Source: Roseiarcus sp963753135 (GTDB lineage: Bacteria; Pseudomonadota; Alphaproteobacteria; Rhizobiales; Beijerinckiaceae). Taken from it: 64,000 nucleotides of DNA. The stretch covers positions 434,001 to 498,000 of the forward strand of contig CAVWBA010000001.1 in NCBI GenBank assembly GCA_963753135.1, written 5' to 3'. This document shows positions 50,963 through 59,355 of the stretch, in pieces. The notes beneath the pieces were generated by a model that was given only the letters and a program-made list of their open reading frames with translations, had not been told where the DNA came from and searched no databases. The stretch's first letter is position 1; each line of letters starts with the position of its first letter. A program made the position numbers and the translations under genes.

Positions 50963-53644
50963 ATGAACTTCGTCAAAGTCGGACAACCAAACCGCCCCGG
51001 AGACGCCGATCCGGAGGAGACGGCCGAATGGCTGGCCGCGCTCGAGTCAGTTGTCCAGGCTGCTGGAGAGGATCGGGCCGAGTTCCTTCTGTCGGCCCTC
51101 GACCGCAAAGCCAAAGAGCTCGGCGTCGGAACAGAGCTCGCTCCCTACTTGCCTTACCGAAATTCAATCCCGCTCGAACGGCAAGCTCCATTTCCAGGCG
51201 ACATCGCCATCGAGGAGCGGATCACGGCCATCATCCGGTGGAACGCGCTGGCCATGGTCGTTCGCGCGAACAAGGCCTATGGCGAACTGGGCGGCCATAT
51301 CGCGAGCTACGCCTCGGCCGCCGAGATCTTTGAAATTGGCTTCAATCATTTCTTTCAGGCCGACACAGGCGCTGACGTTGGCGACCTGGTCTTCTTCCAA
51401 CCGCATTCCGCGCCGGGCGTCTATGCGCGCGCTTTTCTCGAAGGGAGATTGTCGGAAGAGCAATTGAAGCGATACCGCCAGGAAGTGCGCGGCGGGGGCT
51501 TAAGCTCCTATCCCCATCCCTGGCTCATGCCCGATTTCTGGCAGACGCCAACTGGCTCGATGGGCATCGGGCCGATCACAGCGATCTATCAGGCTCGTTT
51601 CCTCCGCTATCTCCAACATCGCGGTCTCGCCAATACTGAGGCGCGACATGTCTGGGGTGTCTTCGGCGATGGCGAAATGGACGAGCCGGAATCGATTGCG
51701 GGTCTTTCGCTTGCGGCGCGCGAAAGGCTCGACAACCTAACCTTCGTTATCAACTGCAATCTGCAGCGCCTCGACGGGCCGGTGCGCGGCAACGGGCAGA
51801 TCATTCCGGAATTGGAGAGCCTTTTTCGCGGCGCGGGCTGGAACGTCATCAAGGTGCTGTGGGGCTCGGAATGGGACGCTCTCTTCGCACGCGACAAGAA
51901 GCATGCGCTGCTTCGCCGTTTCGCCGCGACGGTCGACGGCAAGTACCAGACGCTGGGCGCGCGAGACGGCGGCTACAACCTCGTTCACTTCTTTGACGAG
52001 GACCCCGAGGTGCACGCGCTCGTCGCGGATATGTCGAACGAGGACATCGACGGTTTGAAACGGGGCGGCCACGATTTTCGCAAGCTCTTCGCCGCTTTCG
52101 AAGCCGCGCGGGCGACCAAGGACAGGCCGACCGTTATCCTCGCCAAAACGAAGAAGGGTTACGGTATGGGCGGGGCGGGCGAATCCCGTATGACGTCGCA
52201 TCAGGCCAAGAAGCTCGATATCGACGCGCTGATCGCTTTCCGCGACCGTTTCGCCCTTCCTCTGAGCGACGAACAAGCGGCCGCGCTCGAATTTTACAGG
52301 CCCGCCGAAAACAGCGCCGAGCTTCGCTATCTTCGCGCGCGCCGCGAGGCTCTCGGCGGTTATCTGCCCGCGCGACGAAGGAACGCTGAAAGTGTGGCCG
52401 TTCCTCCGCTCAAGGCTTACGCGGAATTCGCGCTTCGCGCCGCGGGCAAGGAGATGTCTACGACCATGGCCGCGGTGCGGCTATTCAGCAATCTCATTAA
52501 AGACAAAGCGCTCGGCCCGCGGATCGTGCCCATCGTCGCGGACGAAGCGCGCACGTTCGGCATGGCGAATCTCTTTCGGCAGGTCGGCATCTATTCGCCG
52601 CTTGGTCAGCTCTATGAACCCGAAGATGCGGGCTCCATGCTCTATTATCGCGAAGCGCGCGACGGACAATTGCTGGAAGAGGGCATCACTGAGGCCGGCG
52701 CGATCTCGTCCTGGGTTTCCGCCGCCACGTCCTACAGCGTCCACAATGTCGCGATGCTTCCCTTCTATATTTTCTATTCGATGTTCGGGTTCCAGCGGGT
52801 CGGCGACCTGATCTGGGCGGCCGCCGACCAAAGGTCGCGCGGCTTCCTTATCGGCGCAACCGCCGGGCGGACAACGCTCGGCGGCGAAGGGCTTCAGCAC
52901 CAGGACGGATCGAGCCAGGTGATCGCCGCGACCATTCCCAACTGCCGCGCCTATGATCCAGCCTTCGCCTATGAAGTGGCGGTGATCTTCGACCATGGCG
53001 CGCGCGCGATGATGGAGGAGGGCAAGGACGAGTTCTACTACGTCACCGCCATGAACGAGAACTACGCCCAGCCTTCGATGCCGGAGGGAGTTGAGGGTGA
53101 CATCATCAAGGGTTTGTACCGCGTCGAGGCGCGCGTCCCTGAGGGATCGTCGGTCCGCATCCGGCTCCTCGGCTCGGGCGCGATTCTGTCGCAAGTGCTG
53201 GAGGCCGCGCGTCGGCTCGAGGCGGACTGGGGTGTCGCTTCCGAAGTGTGGAGCGCGACCAGCTTCTCCGAGCTTGCGCGCGACGCGCGTGACGTCGAGC
53301 GGCGAAACCGGCTGAACCCGCTTTCGCGACGCGAGACGAGCCACGTCGCCCGCTGTCTTCCAGGGCCAAGTCCCATCATTGCTGCGACCGATTATGTGCG
53401 CGCCTATCCGCAATTGATCGCGACCTATGTCGAGGCGCCGTTCACCGTGCTCGGCACCGACGGGTTTGGCCGCAGCGACACGCGCGCCGCGCTTCGCAGC
53501 TTCTTTGAAGTTGATGCCAGCCATATCGCGGTCGCGGCGCTTGCCGCGCTTGCAACAGAGGGAAGCGTTCGTCAGGAGACCGTCGTGGAAGCCATCGCGC
53601 GCTACGGCGATGAAGGCGGCGATGAAGCGCCCTGGCTGCGATAG
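50963..53644 (+). CDS. Homodimeric 2-oxoacid (pyruvate-type) dehydrogenase E1
   Basis: An 893-residue AceE/MdeB-like thiamine-diphosphate E1. Motifs include NALAMVVRANKAYGELGGHIASYASAAEIFEIGFNHFF, GVFGDGEMDEPESIAGLSLAARERLDNLTFVINCNLQRLDGPVRGNG (the GDGE...NCNLQ thiamine site), KTKKGYGMGGAGE, and PIVADEARTFGMANLFRQVGIYSPLGQLYEPEDAGSMLYY. In Pseudomonas a related E1 (MdeB) next to an Lrp-type regulator acts on 2-oxobutyrate from methionine breakdown; the divergent Lrp gene here suggests a similar amino-acid-linked role. No E2 gene is adjacent. ATG at 50963 is preferred over TTG at 50951. Confidence 0.88.
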   Translation: MNFVKVGQPNRPGDADPEETAEWLAALESVVQAAGEDRAEFLLSALDRKAKELGVGTELAPYLPYRNSIPLERQAPFPGDIAIEERITAIIRWNALAMVVRANKAYGELGGHIASYASAAEIFEIGFNHFFQADTGADVGDLVFFQPHSAPGVYARAFLEGRLSEEQLKRYRQEVRGGGLSSYPHPWLMPDFWQTPTGSMGIGPITAIYQARFLRYLQHRGLANTEARHVWGVFGDGEMDEPESIAGLSLAARERLDNLTFVINCNLQRLDGPVRGNGQIIPELESLFRGAGWNVIKVLWGSEWDALFARDKKHALLRRFAATVDGKYQTLGARDGGYNLVHFFDEDPEVHALVADMSNEDIDGLKRGGHDFRKLFAAFEAARATKDRPTVILAKTKKGYGMGGAGESRMTSHQAKKLDIDALIAFRDRFALPLSDEQAAALEFYRPAENSAELRYLRARREALGGYLPARRRNAESVAVPPLKAYAEFALRAAGKEMSTTMAAVRLFSNLIKDKALGPRIVPIVADEARTFGMANLFRQVGIYSPLGQLYEPEDAGSMLYYREARDGQLLEEGITEAGAISSWVSAATSYSVHNVAMLPFYIFYSMFGFQRVGDLIWAAADQRSRGFLIGATAGRTTLGGEGLQHQDGSSQVIAATIPNCRAYDPAFAYEVAVIFDHGARAMMEEGKDEFYYVTAMNENYAQPSMPEGVEGDIIKGLYRVEARVPEGSSVRIRLLGSGAILSQVLEAARRLEADWGVASEVWSATSFSELARDARDVERRNRLNPLSRRETSHVARCLPGPSPIIAATDYVRAYPQLIATYVEAPFTVLGTDGFGRSDTRAALRSFFEVDASHIAVAALAALATEGSVRQETVVEAIARYGDEGGDEAPWLR

Positions 53645-53841
53645 CTGAGCGACGGCGCTCCACCGCTCCGACGAGAAAGCCGGCGGTTTCCAACGGCCCT
53701 CTCCTGGGCCGCGGCTCGCGCGGGCTTGACGATTGCCTTATCGAAGGCTCGTTAGGCGATTATGCGGCTCCATGCATGTGGGCCGCGCCTTCGATTCCGC
53801 CTTTTACGATGTCGAATGACAAGCCCAGGAGCACGCTATCG

Positions 53842-54291
53842 ATGCGGTCGAGACTTTCCATAATCGCGCTCGGATCGATGGCGCTTGCTGGCTGTCAAAG
53901 CGTCAGCTCGAACGGCGCGCCGCCAGTCACCGGCTCCACGACGCCAGCCGGGGCCGCGACATCGACGGTCGCGCCTGCCCCAGGCGGGATGCCTGCGCCC
54001 GCGATTCCGACCGGCGCCGCGCTCGGCGGCGCCCTTGGCGGGCCGATCGGGGCGTCGCTGACGGACGACGACCGCGAGGCGGCGTGGCAGGCGCAGGTCG
54101 GAGCGCTCGACTCCGGTCAGAAGCGCTCGTGGCGGGGGGCTAAGGGCGTATTCGGCTTTGTCGAGCCGGGGGCCGCGTCGAGCGATGGCTGCCGCGCCTA
54201 TTCGCAGACGATCTATATCGCCGGCCGGCCCAACCACGGCCGCGGCGTCGGCTGCAAACAGGCCGACGGAAGCTGGAAGATGACGAGCTGA
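53842..54291 (+). CDS. Surface-antigen-like lipoprotein
   Basis: A 149-residue lipoprotein: MRSRLSIIALGSMALAGC ends in a lipobox (LAGC), so the mature protein starts at Cys18 and is probably outer-membrane anchored. A Pro/Ala/Thr-rich spacer leads to LGGALGGPIGASLTDDDREAAWQAQVGAL, a Gly-rich hydrophobic segment plus DDRE pattern typical of the 17-kDa/RT0821 surface-antigen family. The small C-terminal domain has two Cys (DGCRAYS, GVGCKQADGSWKM). AGGAG precedes the ATG at 53842. It is not obviously linked to the downstream ABC operon. Confidence 0.8.
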   Translation: MRSRLSIIALGSMALAGCQSVSSNGAPPVTGSTTPAGAATSTVAPAPGGMPAPAIPTGAALGGALGGPIGASLTDDDREAAWQAQVGALDSGQKRSWRGAKGVFGFVEPGAASSDGCRAYSQTIYIAGRPNHGRGVGCKQADGSWKMTS

Positions 54292-54343
54292 GGCTCGACG
54301 AGACGGACCGCACAGCCCCATCTTTGACGTCCTTTTCCATCAC

Positions 54344-54358
54344 CCGTGAAATTCACGG
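54344..54358. promoter_or_regulatory. Perfect palindrome in the ABC operon upstream region
   Basis: CCGTGAA-A-TTCACGG, arms of 7 bp around one base, directly followed by a -35-like TTGACT (54359-54364). It may be an activator or repressor site, or the hairpin of the upstream lipoprotein gene; no T run follows. Confidence 0.4.
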
Positions 54359-54378
54359 TTGACTGAAAAGTGACGCGA

Positions 54379-54405
54379 TGCAATCGTTCCCTGCAAACGT
54401 TCCCA
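54379..54405. promoter_or_regulatory. Tandem LacI-type operator candidates before the ABC operon
   Basis: TGCAATCGTTCCC and TGCAAACGTTCCCA stand in tandem just downstream of a -35-like TTGACT. The second is centred on AACGTT as LacI-family operators usually are, and the same AACGTTCCCA core recurs in inverted orientation at 58020-58033. The likely binder is the LacI-family protein encoded at 60687. Confidence 0.5.
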
Positions 54406-54439
54406 TCGGCCCCAAAGATGGCCGGATTCGGAGTGAGAC

Positions 54440-55960
54440 GTGTCAGGAGCGGTCTGCGCACTCGATGTGCGTTCCGTATCGAAGTCCTATGGCGCGACCG
54501 TCGCGCTTCAGGATGTTTCGATCGAGCTTCAGCCCGGCGAGGTGCACGCCCTCTTAGGTGAGAACGGGGCGGGCAAGTCGACGCTCGTCAAGATCCTGAG
54601 CGGGGTCGTCAAGCCGGACGTCGGGACGATGCGGATGGGCGGCGAGCCCTACGGACCGCATTCGATCGTCGATGCGCGCCGACGCGGCGTGGCGACAGCC
54701 TTTCAGGAGCTCAGTCTCGTCCCCAACCTCACGGTCGGACAGAACCTATCCCTGCCGCGTCAGCCGAAGGGAGGCCTCGGGCTGGTGTCAGGCGCGGCGA
54801 CCCAAAAGCGCGGCGCAGCCATCCTCGAGCGCTTCGGCCTGCGGCTTTCGCCGAACGCCGTCGTCGCAAGCCTGACGCTCGCCGAGCGCCAGCGGCTCGA
54901 AATCACGCGAGCCTTCGCTTGCGACCCGAAGGTGCTCATCCTGGACGAACCGACCGCCGCCCTGGCCGAGACCGACTGGCTTTTCGGTCTCGTTCGTCAA
55001 GCGACCGCCGCGGGCGCGGCCGTCCTTTATATCTCGCATCGGCTGGCCGAGGTCCGCGAGCTCTGTCAGCGCGCGACGGTGCTTCGCAATGGCCGCAGCA
55101 TCGGGACGGTCGGGCTCGAGGACGCCACGGATCACAATATTTTCGAGATGATGGTCGGCCGAAGCCAGGCAGAGGAAATGCAGCGCCGCGCGGCCGCTGG
55201 ACAGTCGACGCGTCCCGCCGTCCTCGAAGCCGAGGGATTGGCGGGAGGGAGCCTCAAGGCCATTTCGTTCACGCTGCGCGAGGGCGAAATTCTTGGCGTC
55301 GCGGGGCTCGAGGGACAGGGACAGCGCGCGCTCTTCCGCGCCCTCGTCGGGCTCGCTCCGCTTAGCTCCGGTTCGGTCAAGGTGGACGGCGCATCGGTTC
55401 GGCTCTCGGGTCCCGATGTCGCGCTCAAGACGGGTCGCGGGATTGCTTTTCTTCCCGAGGAGCGCAAGACCGAGGGGATCTTCCCCGCTCTCGCGACGGC
55501 GTCCAACATCGTTCTTCCCGTCATCGGCCGAATTGGGCGAGCGGGCCTCGTGTCGGAGCGCCTGGAGCGTGAGGCCGCGGCCGGGTCCTCTTCCCAGGTC
55601 GACCTCAGTCCGCGCTATCTCGATTTCCGGATCGGCGAACTTTCCGGCGGCAACCAGCAGAAGGCCCTGCTGGCTCGGGCGATGCAGACCGGCGCAAAGA
55701 TCCTTTTGCTTTATGATCCGACCCGCGGCGTCGACGTCGGAACGAAGCAGTCGATCTATGCGGCCATCCGAAGTTTCGCGGAAGCCGGCGGCGCGGTCCT
55801 GCTCTATTCCTCGGAACTGCCCGAACTGGTTCACCTCGCGGACCGCTGCCTGGTCGTCTATGGCGGACGGATCTTCGCAGAACTCACCGGCGCGGACATC
55901 AACGAGCGCATTCTTGTCGCCGCGCTGACCGGCCATTCCATCAAAGAAGCCGCCGCATGA
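54440..55960 (+). CDS. Sugar-type ABC transporter, duplicated ATP-binding protein
   Basis: A 506-residue RbsA/XylG-like protein with two nucleotide-binding domains. The first has Walker A GENGAGKST, a LTLAERQRLEITRAF signature region (SxxxxQ variant) and Walker B VLILDEPTAAL. The second lacks a canonical Walker A (GLEGQGQRALF), as usual in this family, but keeps LSGGNQQKALLARAM and LLLYDPTRGVD, the latter with D replacing the common E after Asp-rich strands. Start is GTG at 54440 after GGAGTGAG. It is the first gene of the operon and overlaps the first permease by 4 bases. Confidence 0.93.
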   Translation: MSGAVCALDVRSVSKSYGATVALQDVSIELQPGEVHALLGENGAGKSTLVKILSGVVKPDVGTMRMGGEPYGPHSIVDARRRGVATAFQELSLVPNLTVGQNLSLPRQPKGGLGLVSGAATQKRGAAILERFGLRLSPNAVVASLTLAERQRLEITRAFACDPKVLILDEPTAALAETDWLFGLVRQATAAGAAVLYISHRLAEVRELCQRATVLRNGRSIGTVGLEDATDHNIFEMMVGRSQAEEMQRRAAAGQSTRPAVLEAEGLAGGSLKAISFTLREGEILGVAGLEGQGQRALFRALVGLAPLSSGSVKVDGASVRLSGPDVALKTGRGIAFLPEERKTEGIFPALATASNIVLPVIGRIGRAGLVSERLEREAAAGSSSQVDLSPRYLDFRIGELSGGNQQKALLARAMQTGAKILLLYDPTRGVDVGTKQSIYAAIRSFAEAGGAVLLYSSELPELVHLADRCLVVYGGRIFAELTGADINERILVAALTGHSIKEAAA

Positions 55961-56967
55961 GCGCGCATCTCGACGCCGCGGCCCCGAGCGCGCCGGGTTC
56001 GGGTCTGGGCGTCGCGATCCGGCGCGGTCTGACCGATGGCGCCGGCATCGTCGCTATTCTCTATGTCATCCTCTTTGCGCTCTATGCGCTGTGGGATCGA
56101 AGCGCGCTCAGCGTGTCGGGGGTGACCGATCTTTCGAACAACGCGGCGCCGCTCGCCATCGCCGCCGCCGGCGAAAGCCTCGTCGTCATTTCAAAAGGCT
56201 TCGACCTCTCCGTCGCCGGCGTCGTGTCCCTGTCGAATGTGCTCATGGCGAGCTATCCGGTCGATGGGCCCGGCGGGGCGCTCGTCAGCCTCCTGATCTG
56301 CCTTGGCGTTGGCGGCGCGATCGGCGTGGTCAACGGAATCCTCGTCGCCATCCTGCGCTTGCAGTCGATCGCCGCGACCTTGGGAACCATGATTATGGGC
56401 CAGGGGCTTGCGCTCGTCATCATGGATGCGCCGGGCGGCACGGTCGCGGATTGGGTGAGCTACACCCTCACCGATGTGCTGTTCGGCGTGATACCGATCT
56501 CGGGACTCATCGTGCTCGCGGTCGTGGCCTTATGGCTTCTTTTCCGCCGCACGGACAGTTGCATTGGCCTTTTTGCGGTCGGCGCGGATGAAACGGCGGC
56601 TTCGCTGTCGGGGATATCGGTCGTGCGCGCGCGCTTTGTCGCTTTCGTCGGGGCCGGTCTGCTCTACGGACTCGCGGGCTTCATGCTGAGCGTGCAGACC
56701 GCGACCGGCAATCCGACCGCGGGAACGCCGTTCCTCATGTTGACCTTCGCCGCCGTCGCGCTCGGAGGCGTCTCGTTGACAGGCGGGAGAGGCAGCCTCA
56801 TCGGCGCCATCATCGGCGCGGCGACGCTGATGCTCTTGCAGAAGGTGCTGTTCTCGGGCGGCGTGTCGTCGTTCTACACCGGGATCTTCCAGGGCGTCGT
56901 CATGGTGCTCGCCATCGTGTTCGGCTCCGTCATCTCGCGCCTCGCCTCGACCGGAGCGCGTACGTGA
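55957..56967 (+). CDS. Sugar-type ABC transporter permease 1
   Basis: A 336-residue RbsC-like permease of the BPD_transp_2 family with about ten helices. Typical segments are AAGESLVVISKGFDLSVAGVVSLSNV (the GFDLSV motif), GVVNGILVAILRLQSIAATLGTM and AAVALGGVSLTGGRGSLIGAIIGAATL. The start overlaps the ATPase stop (ATGA) and the stop overlaps the next permease (GTGA). Two different permeases imply a heterodimeric channel. Confidence 0.93.
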   Translation: MSAHLDAAAPSAPGSGLGVAIRRGLTDGAGIVAILYVILFALYALWDRSALSVSGVTDLSNNAAPLAIAAAGESLVVISKGFDLSVAGVVSLSNVLMASYPVDGPGGALVSLLICLGVGGAIGVVNGILVAILRLQSIAATLGTMIMGQGLALVIMDAPGGTVADWVSYTLTDVLFGVIPISGLIVLAVVALWLLFRRTDSCIGLFAVGADETAASLSGISVVRARFVAFVGAGLLYGLAGFMLSVQTATGNPTAGTPFLMLTFAAVALGGVSLTGGRGSLIGAIIGAATLMLLQKVLFSGGVSSFYTGIFQGVVMVLAIVFGSVISRLASTGART

Positions 56968-57977
56968 CCAGCGCCCGCCCGTCAGCCGCCTTGCAGCCGC
57001 CCACGGATACGCGGCGGACAGGGCGCATTCGCTCCGAGACGATCAGCACCGCGGCGATTTTCGCTCTCGCGATCCTCCTCATCTTCGCCTCCCGCTTCGT
57101 GAGCCCGGCGCTCGGCTCGTGGGATCAGGTCGATACGATCATCACGCTCGCTTCGTTCCTGATCGTTGTGGCTTTCGGTCAGGGCCTCGTCATCCTGGTT
57201 GGCGGGCTCGACCTCTCGGTCGCCTCGATGATCACGCTGGGGGGCGTCCTCGCGACCACCTGGAACGGCTCGCTCGGATCGGAATGGGTGTTGATCCCCG
57301 CGGTTCTCCTCATCTGCGCCTGCGTCGGCGCGCTCAATGCGGTCGGCGTGATCTGGCTCAACATTCCGCCCTTCATCATGACGATGGCGAGCGGCATCAT
57401 CGTCGCGTCCGCCGCGCTAGGCTATACGAGCGGGACGCCTCGCGGCGCCTCGCCCGAAGCCTTCCTTGACCTCATGAAGGGGTCGGTCGGCCCCGTGTCG
57501 GCGGTTCTGATCTTCGTGCTCATCTTCGTCCTCCTCGCTTGCGCGCTGCAAAGCGCGACCGCCTTCGGGCGGCGGCTCTATGCGGTCGGCGCCAACCGTG
57601 AAGCCGCGCGCATCGCGGGCGTCGCCACCTGGCGGCCGATCATGGCTGCCTATGCGATCAGCGCTGTTTGCGCGGGCTTCGTTGGAATGATGCTGGTCGG
57701 TTACGCGAATGGGGCGACTTTGCGGATGGGGGATTCCTACCTCTTGCCGAGCATCGCTGCCGTCGTGATCGGCGGATCGTCGATTCTCGGCGGCCGCGGC
57801 AGCTTCGCGGGAACAGTGGGCGGCGCGATCCTTCTCACCACGCTCGGCACGGTCATCTCCGCGCTTGGCATGGAAGAGGGATGGCGCACGGTCATCGAGG
57901 GGGCAATCATCGTTGGAGCGCTGCTCCTGCTTCGAGAGGATTTGATAGCGAGATTGAGAAACAGGCCGGCCCGCTAA
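56964..57977 (+). CDS. Sugar-type ABC transporter permease 2
   Basis: A 337-residue RbsC-like permease. VVAFGQGLVILVGGLDLSVASMITLGGVLA carries the GGLDLSV family motif; GVIWLNIPPFIMTMASGIIVASA and AAVVIGGSSILGGRGSFAGTVGGAILLTTLGTVI follow. Start is GTG at 56964 in a 4-base overlap with permease 1. About 90 bases with a LacI-type palindrome separate it from the binding-protein gene. Confidence 0.93.
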   Translation: MTSARPSAALQPPTDTRRTGRIRSETISTAAIFALAILLIFASRFVSPALGSWDQVDTIITLASFLIVVAFGQGLVILVGGLDLSVASMITLGGVLATTWNGSLGSEWVLIPAVLLICACVGALNAVGVIWLNIPPFIMTMASGIIVASAALGYTSGTPRGASPEAFLDLMKGSVGPVSAVLIFVLIFVLLACALQSATAFGRRLYAVGANREAARIAGVATWRPIMAAYAISAVCAGFVGMMLVGYANGATLRMGDSYLLPSIAAVVIGGSSILGGRGSFAGTVGGAILLTTLGTVISALGMEEGWRTVIEGAIIVGALLLLREDLIARLRNRPAR

Positions 57978-58018
57978 GCCACGAGCGGGTCTGGCCGAAG
58001 GCGTTCCTGCAATTGGGT

Positions 58019-58034
58019 GTGGGAACGTTCTCAC
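58019..58034. promoter_or_regulatory. LacI-type operator palindrome before the binding-protein gene
   Basis: GTGGGAACGTTCTCAC is a near-perfect 16-bp palindrome centred on AACGTT. Its reverse complement shares GAACGTTCCCA with the operator at 54392-54405. It lies 35 bases upstream of the substrate-binding protein ATG, suggesting an internal regulated promoter. Confidence 0.55.
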
Positions 58035-58068
58035 GGCCAAACGTGGCGCCATGAGGGAGGTTATACGC

Positions 58069-59295
58069 ATGAGAACTCTTAGAAAGCTGTTCACAACGAC
58101 CTGCGTCGCCGCCGGCGCGCTCGCATCCGCGTTCGCGCTTGCGACGAGTTCGGCGTCGGCCGACGAACCTAAGAAGTTCAAGATATTCCTCAGCCTGAGC
58201 TACAGCGGCAACTCCTGGCAGTCGGAGGCCGCCAATATCGTGAAGGCGCTCGCGCAGACGCCGCCCTACGATAAGCTGGTCGAACTCAAGGAGGTGATCT
58301 CCGGCACGGACCCGCAGGCTCAGATTGCCGCGTACGAGAGCATGATCGACGCGAAGGCCGATGGCATCATCAGCTTCCCGATCTCATCGACCGCGCTCAA
58401 CCGTACGGTCAAGAAGGGCTGCGATAAGGGCGTGCTCTTCTTCATGTACGATGCGACCGTGACCGAGCCTTGCGCTTATAACGTGAGCTACATCACGGCA
58501 GGCTTCGGAGAGAACACCGCGCAGGCGCTGGTGAACGCGCTCAACGGCAAGGGCAAGATCTTCCTAAGCCGCGGCGTTCCCGGAAATTCCGTCGACAAGC
58601 GCCACACCGACGGCGCCATGCACATCTTCAAGGAATATCCGGGCATCCAGGTCGTCGCCGAATATTATTCCTTCTGGGACGACCGCACGACGCAGCAGGA
58701 GACCGCCAAGGCGCTTGCCGCGCATCCCGATGTCGACGGCATCTGGGCGCAGGCCGGCGAATTCGGCGCCATCCAGGCTCTGCGCGACAAGGGAACCCGC
58801 CTCGTGCCGATGACGGGTGAAAACTCGAACGGCTTCCGCCTGGCGCTCGCCGATCCTACGGCCCAGAAGGAGGGCCTCAAGGGTGTCTCCGCTGGCTCTC
58901 CCCCGGCCACGTCCGGCTATGCGTTCAAGCTGATGATGGAGATCCTGACGAAGAAGCGGGACCTGAAGCCGATGAACATTCAGTATCCGCTGCCCTGGGT
59001 TCCCGCCGACAAGGTCAAGATCTGCAAGGGGGATACCTTTGAAGACGGATGCAACACCTTTCCTGAAGGCAAAGTGCCAAGTTCCTTCGTGACCGAGGTG
59101 TTCAGTCCCGAGTTCCTGCCGGAGCTCAGCCTCAAGTCCGCTCTCGATGGCGTGCCGACTCCCGGCAAGACGATCCAGCCGCTGCCGGCCGAGGTCGTGA
59201 AGGCTCCCAACGAGCCGGGCATCAACTGCCAGAAGTGCGAGCCGCCAGCCGACTTGTACAAGCTGACCAAAGTCGAGCCGACAGTGAAGCCGTAA
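58069..59295 (+). CDS. ABC transporter substrate-binding protein (type I periplasmic fold)
   Basis: A 408-residue secreted binding protein. Signal peptide MRTLRKLFTTTCVAAGALASAFALATSSASA, then IFLSLSYSGNSWQSEAANIVKAL, EVISGTDPQAQIAAYESMIDAKADGIISFPIS, and DGIWAQAGEFGAIQALRDKG, as in ribose/xylose-type binding proteins. Extra cysteines (CDKGVLFF, CAYNVSY, CKGDTFEDGCNTF, NCQKC) and a ~60-residue C-terminal extension (from about residue 340) are unusual for the family. ATG at 58069 follows GGGAGG at 58054; the ATG at 58051 lies before that RBS and was rejected. Ligand unknown. Confidence 0.9.
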   Translation: MRTLRKLFTTTCVAAGALASAFALATSSASADEPKKFKIFLSLSYSGNSWQSEAANIVKALAQTPPYDKLVELKEVISGTDPQAQIAAYESMIDAKADGIISFPISSTALNRTVKKGCDKGVLFFMYDATVTEPCAYNVSYITAGFGENTAQALVNALNGKGKIFLSRGVPGNSVDKRHTDGAMHIFKEYPGIQVVAEYYSFWDDRTTQQETAKALAAHPDVDGIWAQAGEFGAIQALRDKGTRLVPMTGENSNGFRLALADPTAQKEGLKGVSAGSPPATSGYAFKLMMEILTKKRDLKPMNIQYPLPWVPADKVKICKGDTFEDGCNTFPEGKVPSSFVTEVFSPEFLPELSLKSALDGVPTPGKTIQPLPAEVVKAPNEPGINCQKCEPPADLYKLTKVEPTVKP

Positions 59296-59303
59296 ACGTC
59301 AAT

Positions 59304-59337
59304 CGTCCCGGGCGCGCCATGCGCTCGGGACGCTTTT
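59304..59337 (+). terminator. Intrinsic terminator/attenuator after the binding-protein gene
   Basis: CGTCCCGGGCGC and GCGCTCGGGACG form a 12-bp stem (one G-T pair) with a 5-base loop, followed by a run of five T. It lies 8 bases after the stop codon. Placed inside the operon, it would keep binding-protein mRNA in excess over the downstream enzymes. Confidence 0.85.
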
Positions 59338-59355
59338 TCCAACAAAGGACGAGAT

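Noticed and set aside
58020..58045. EcfG promoter before the binding-protein gene (GGAAC at 58022)
   Set aside because: No CGTT at the required 16-17 base spacing; the sequence is better explained as a LacI-type palindrome.
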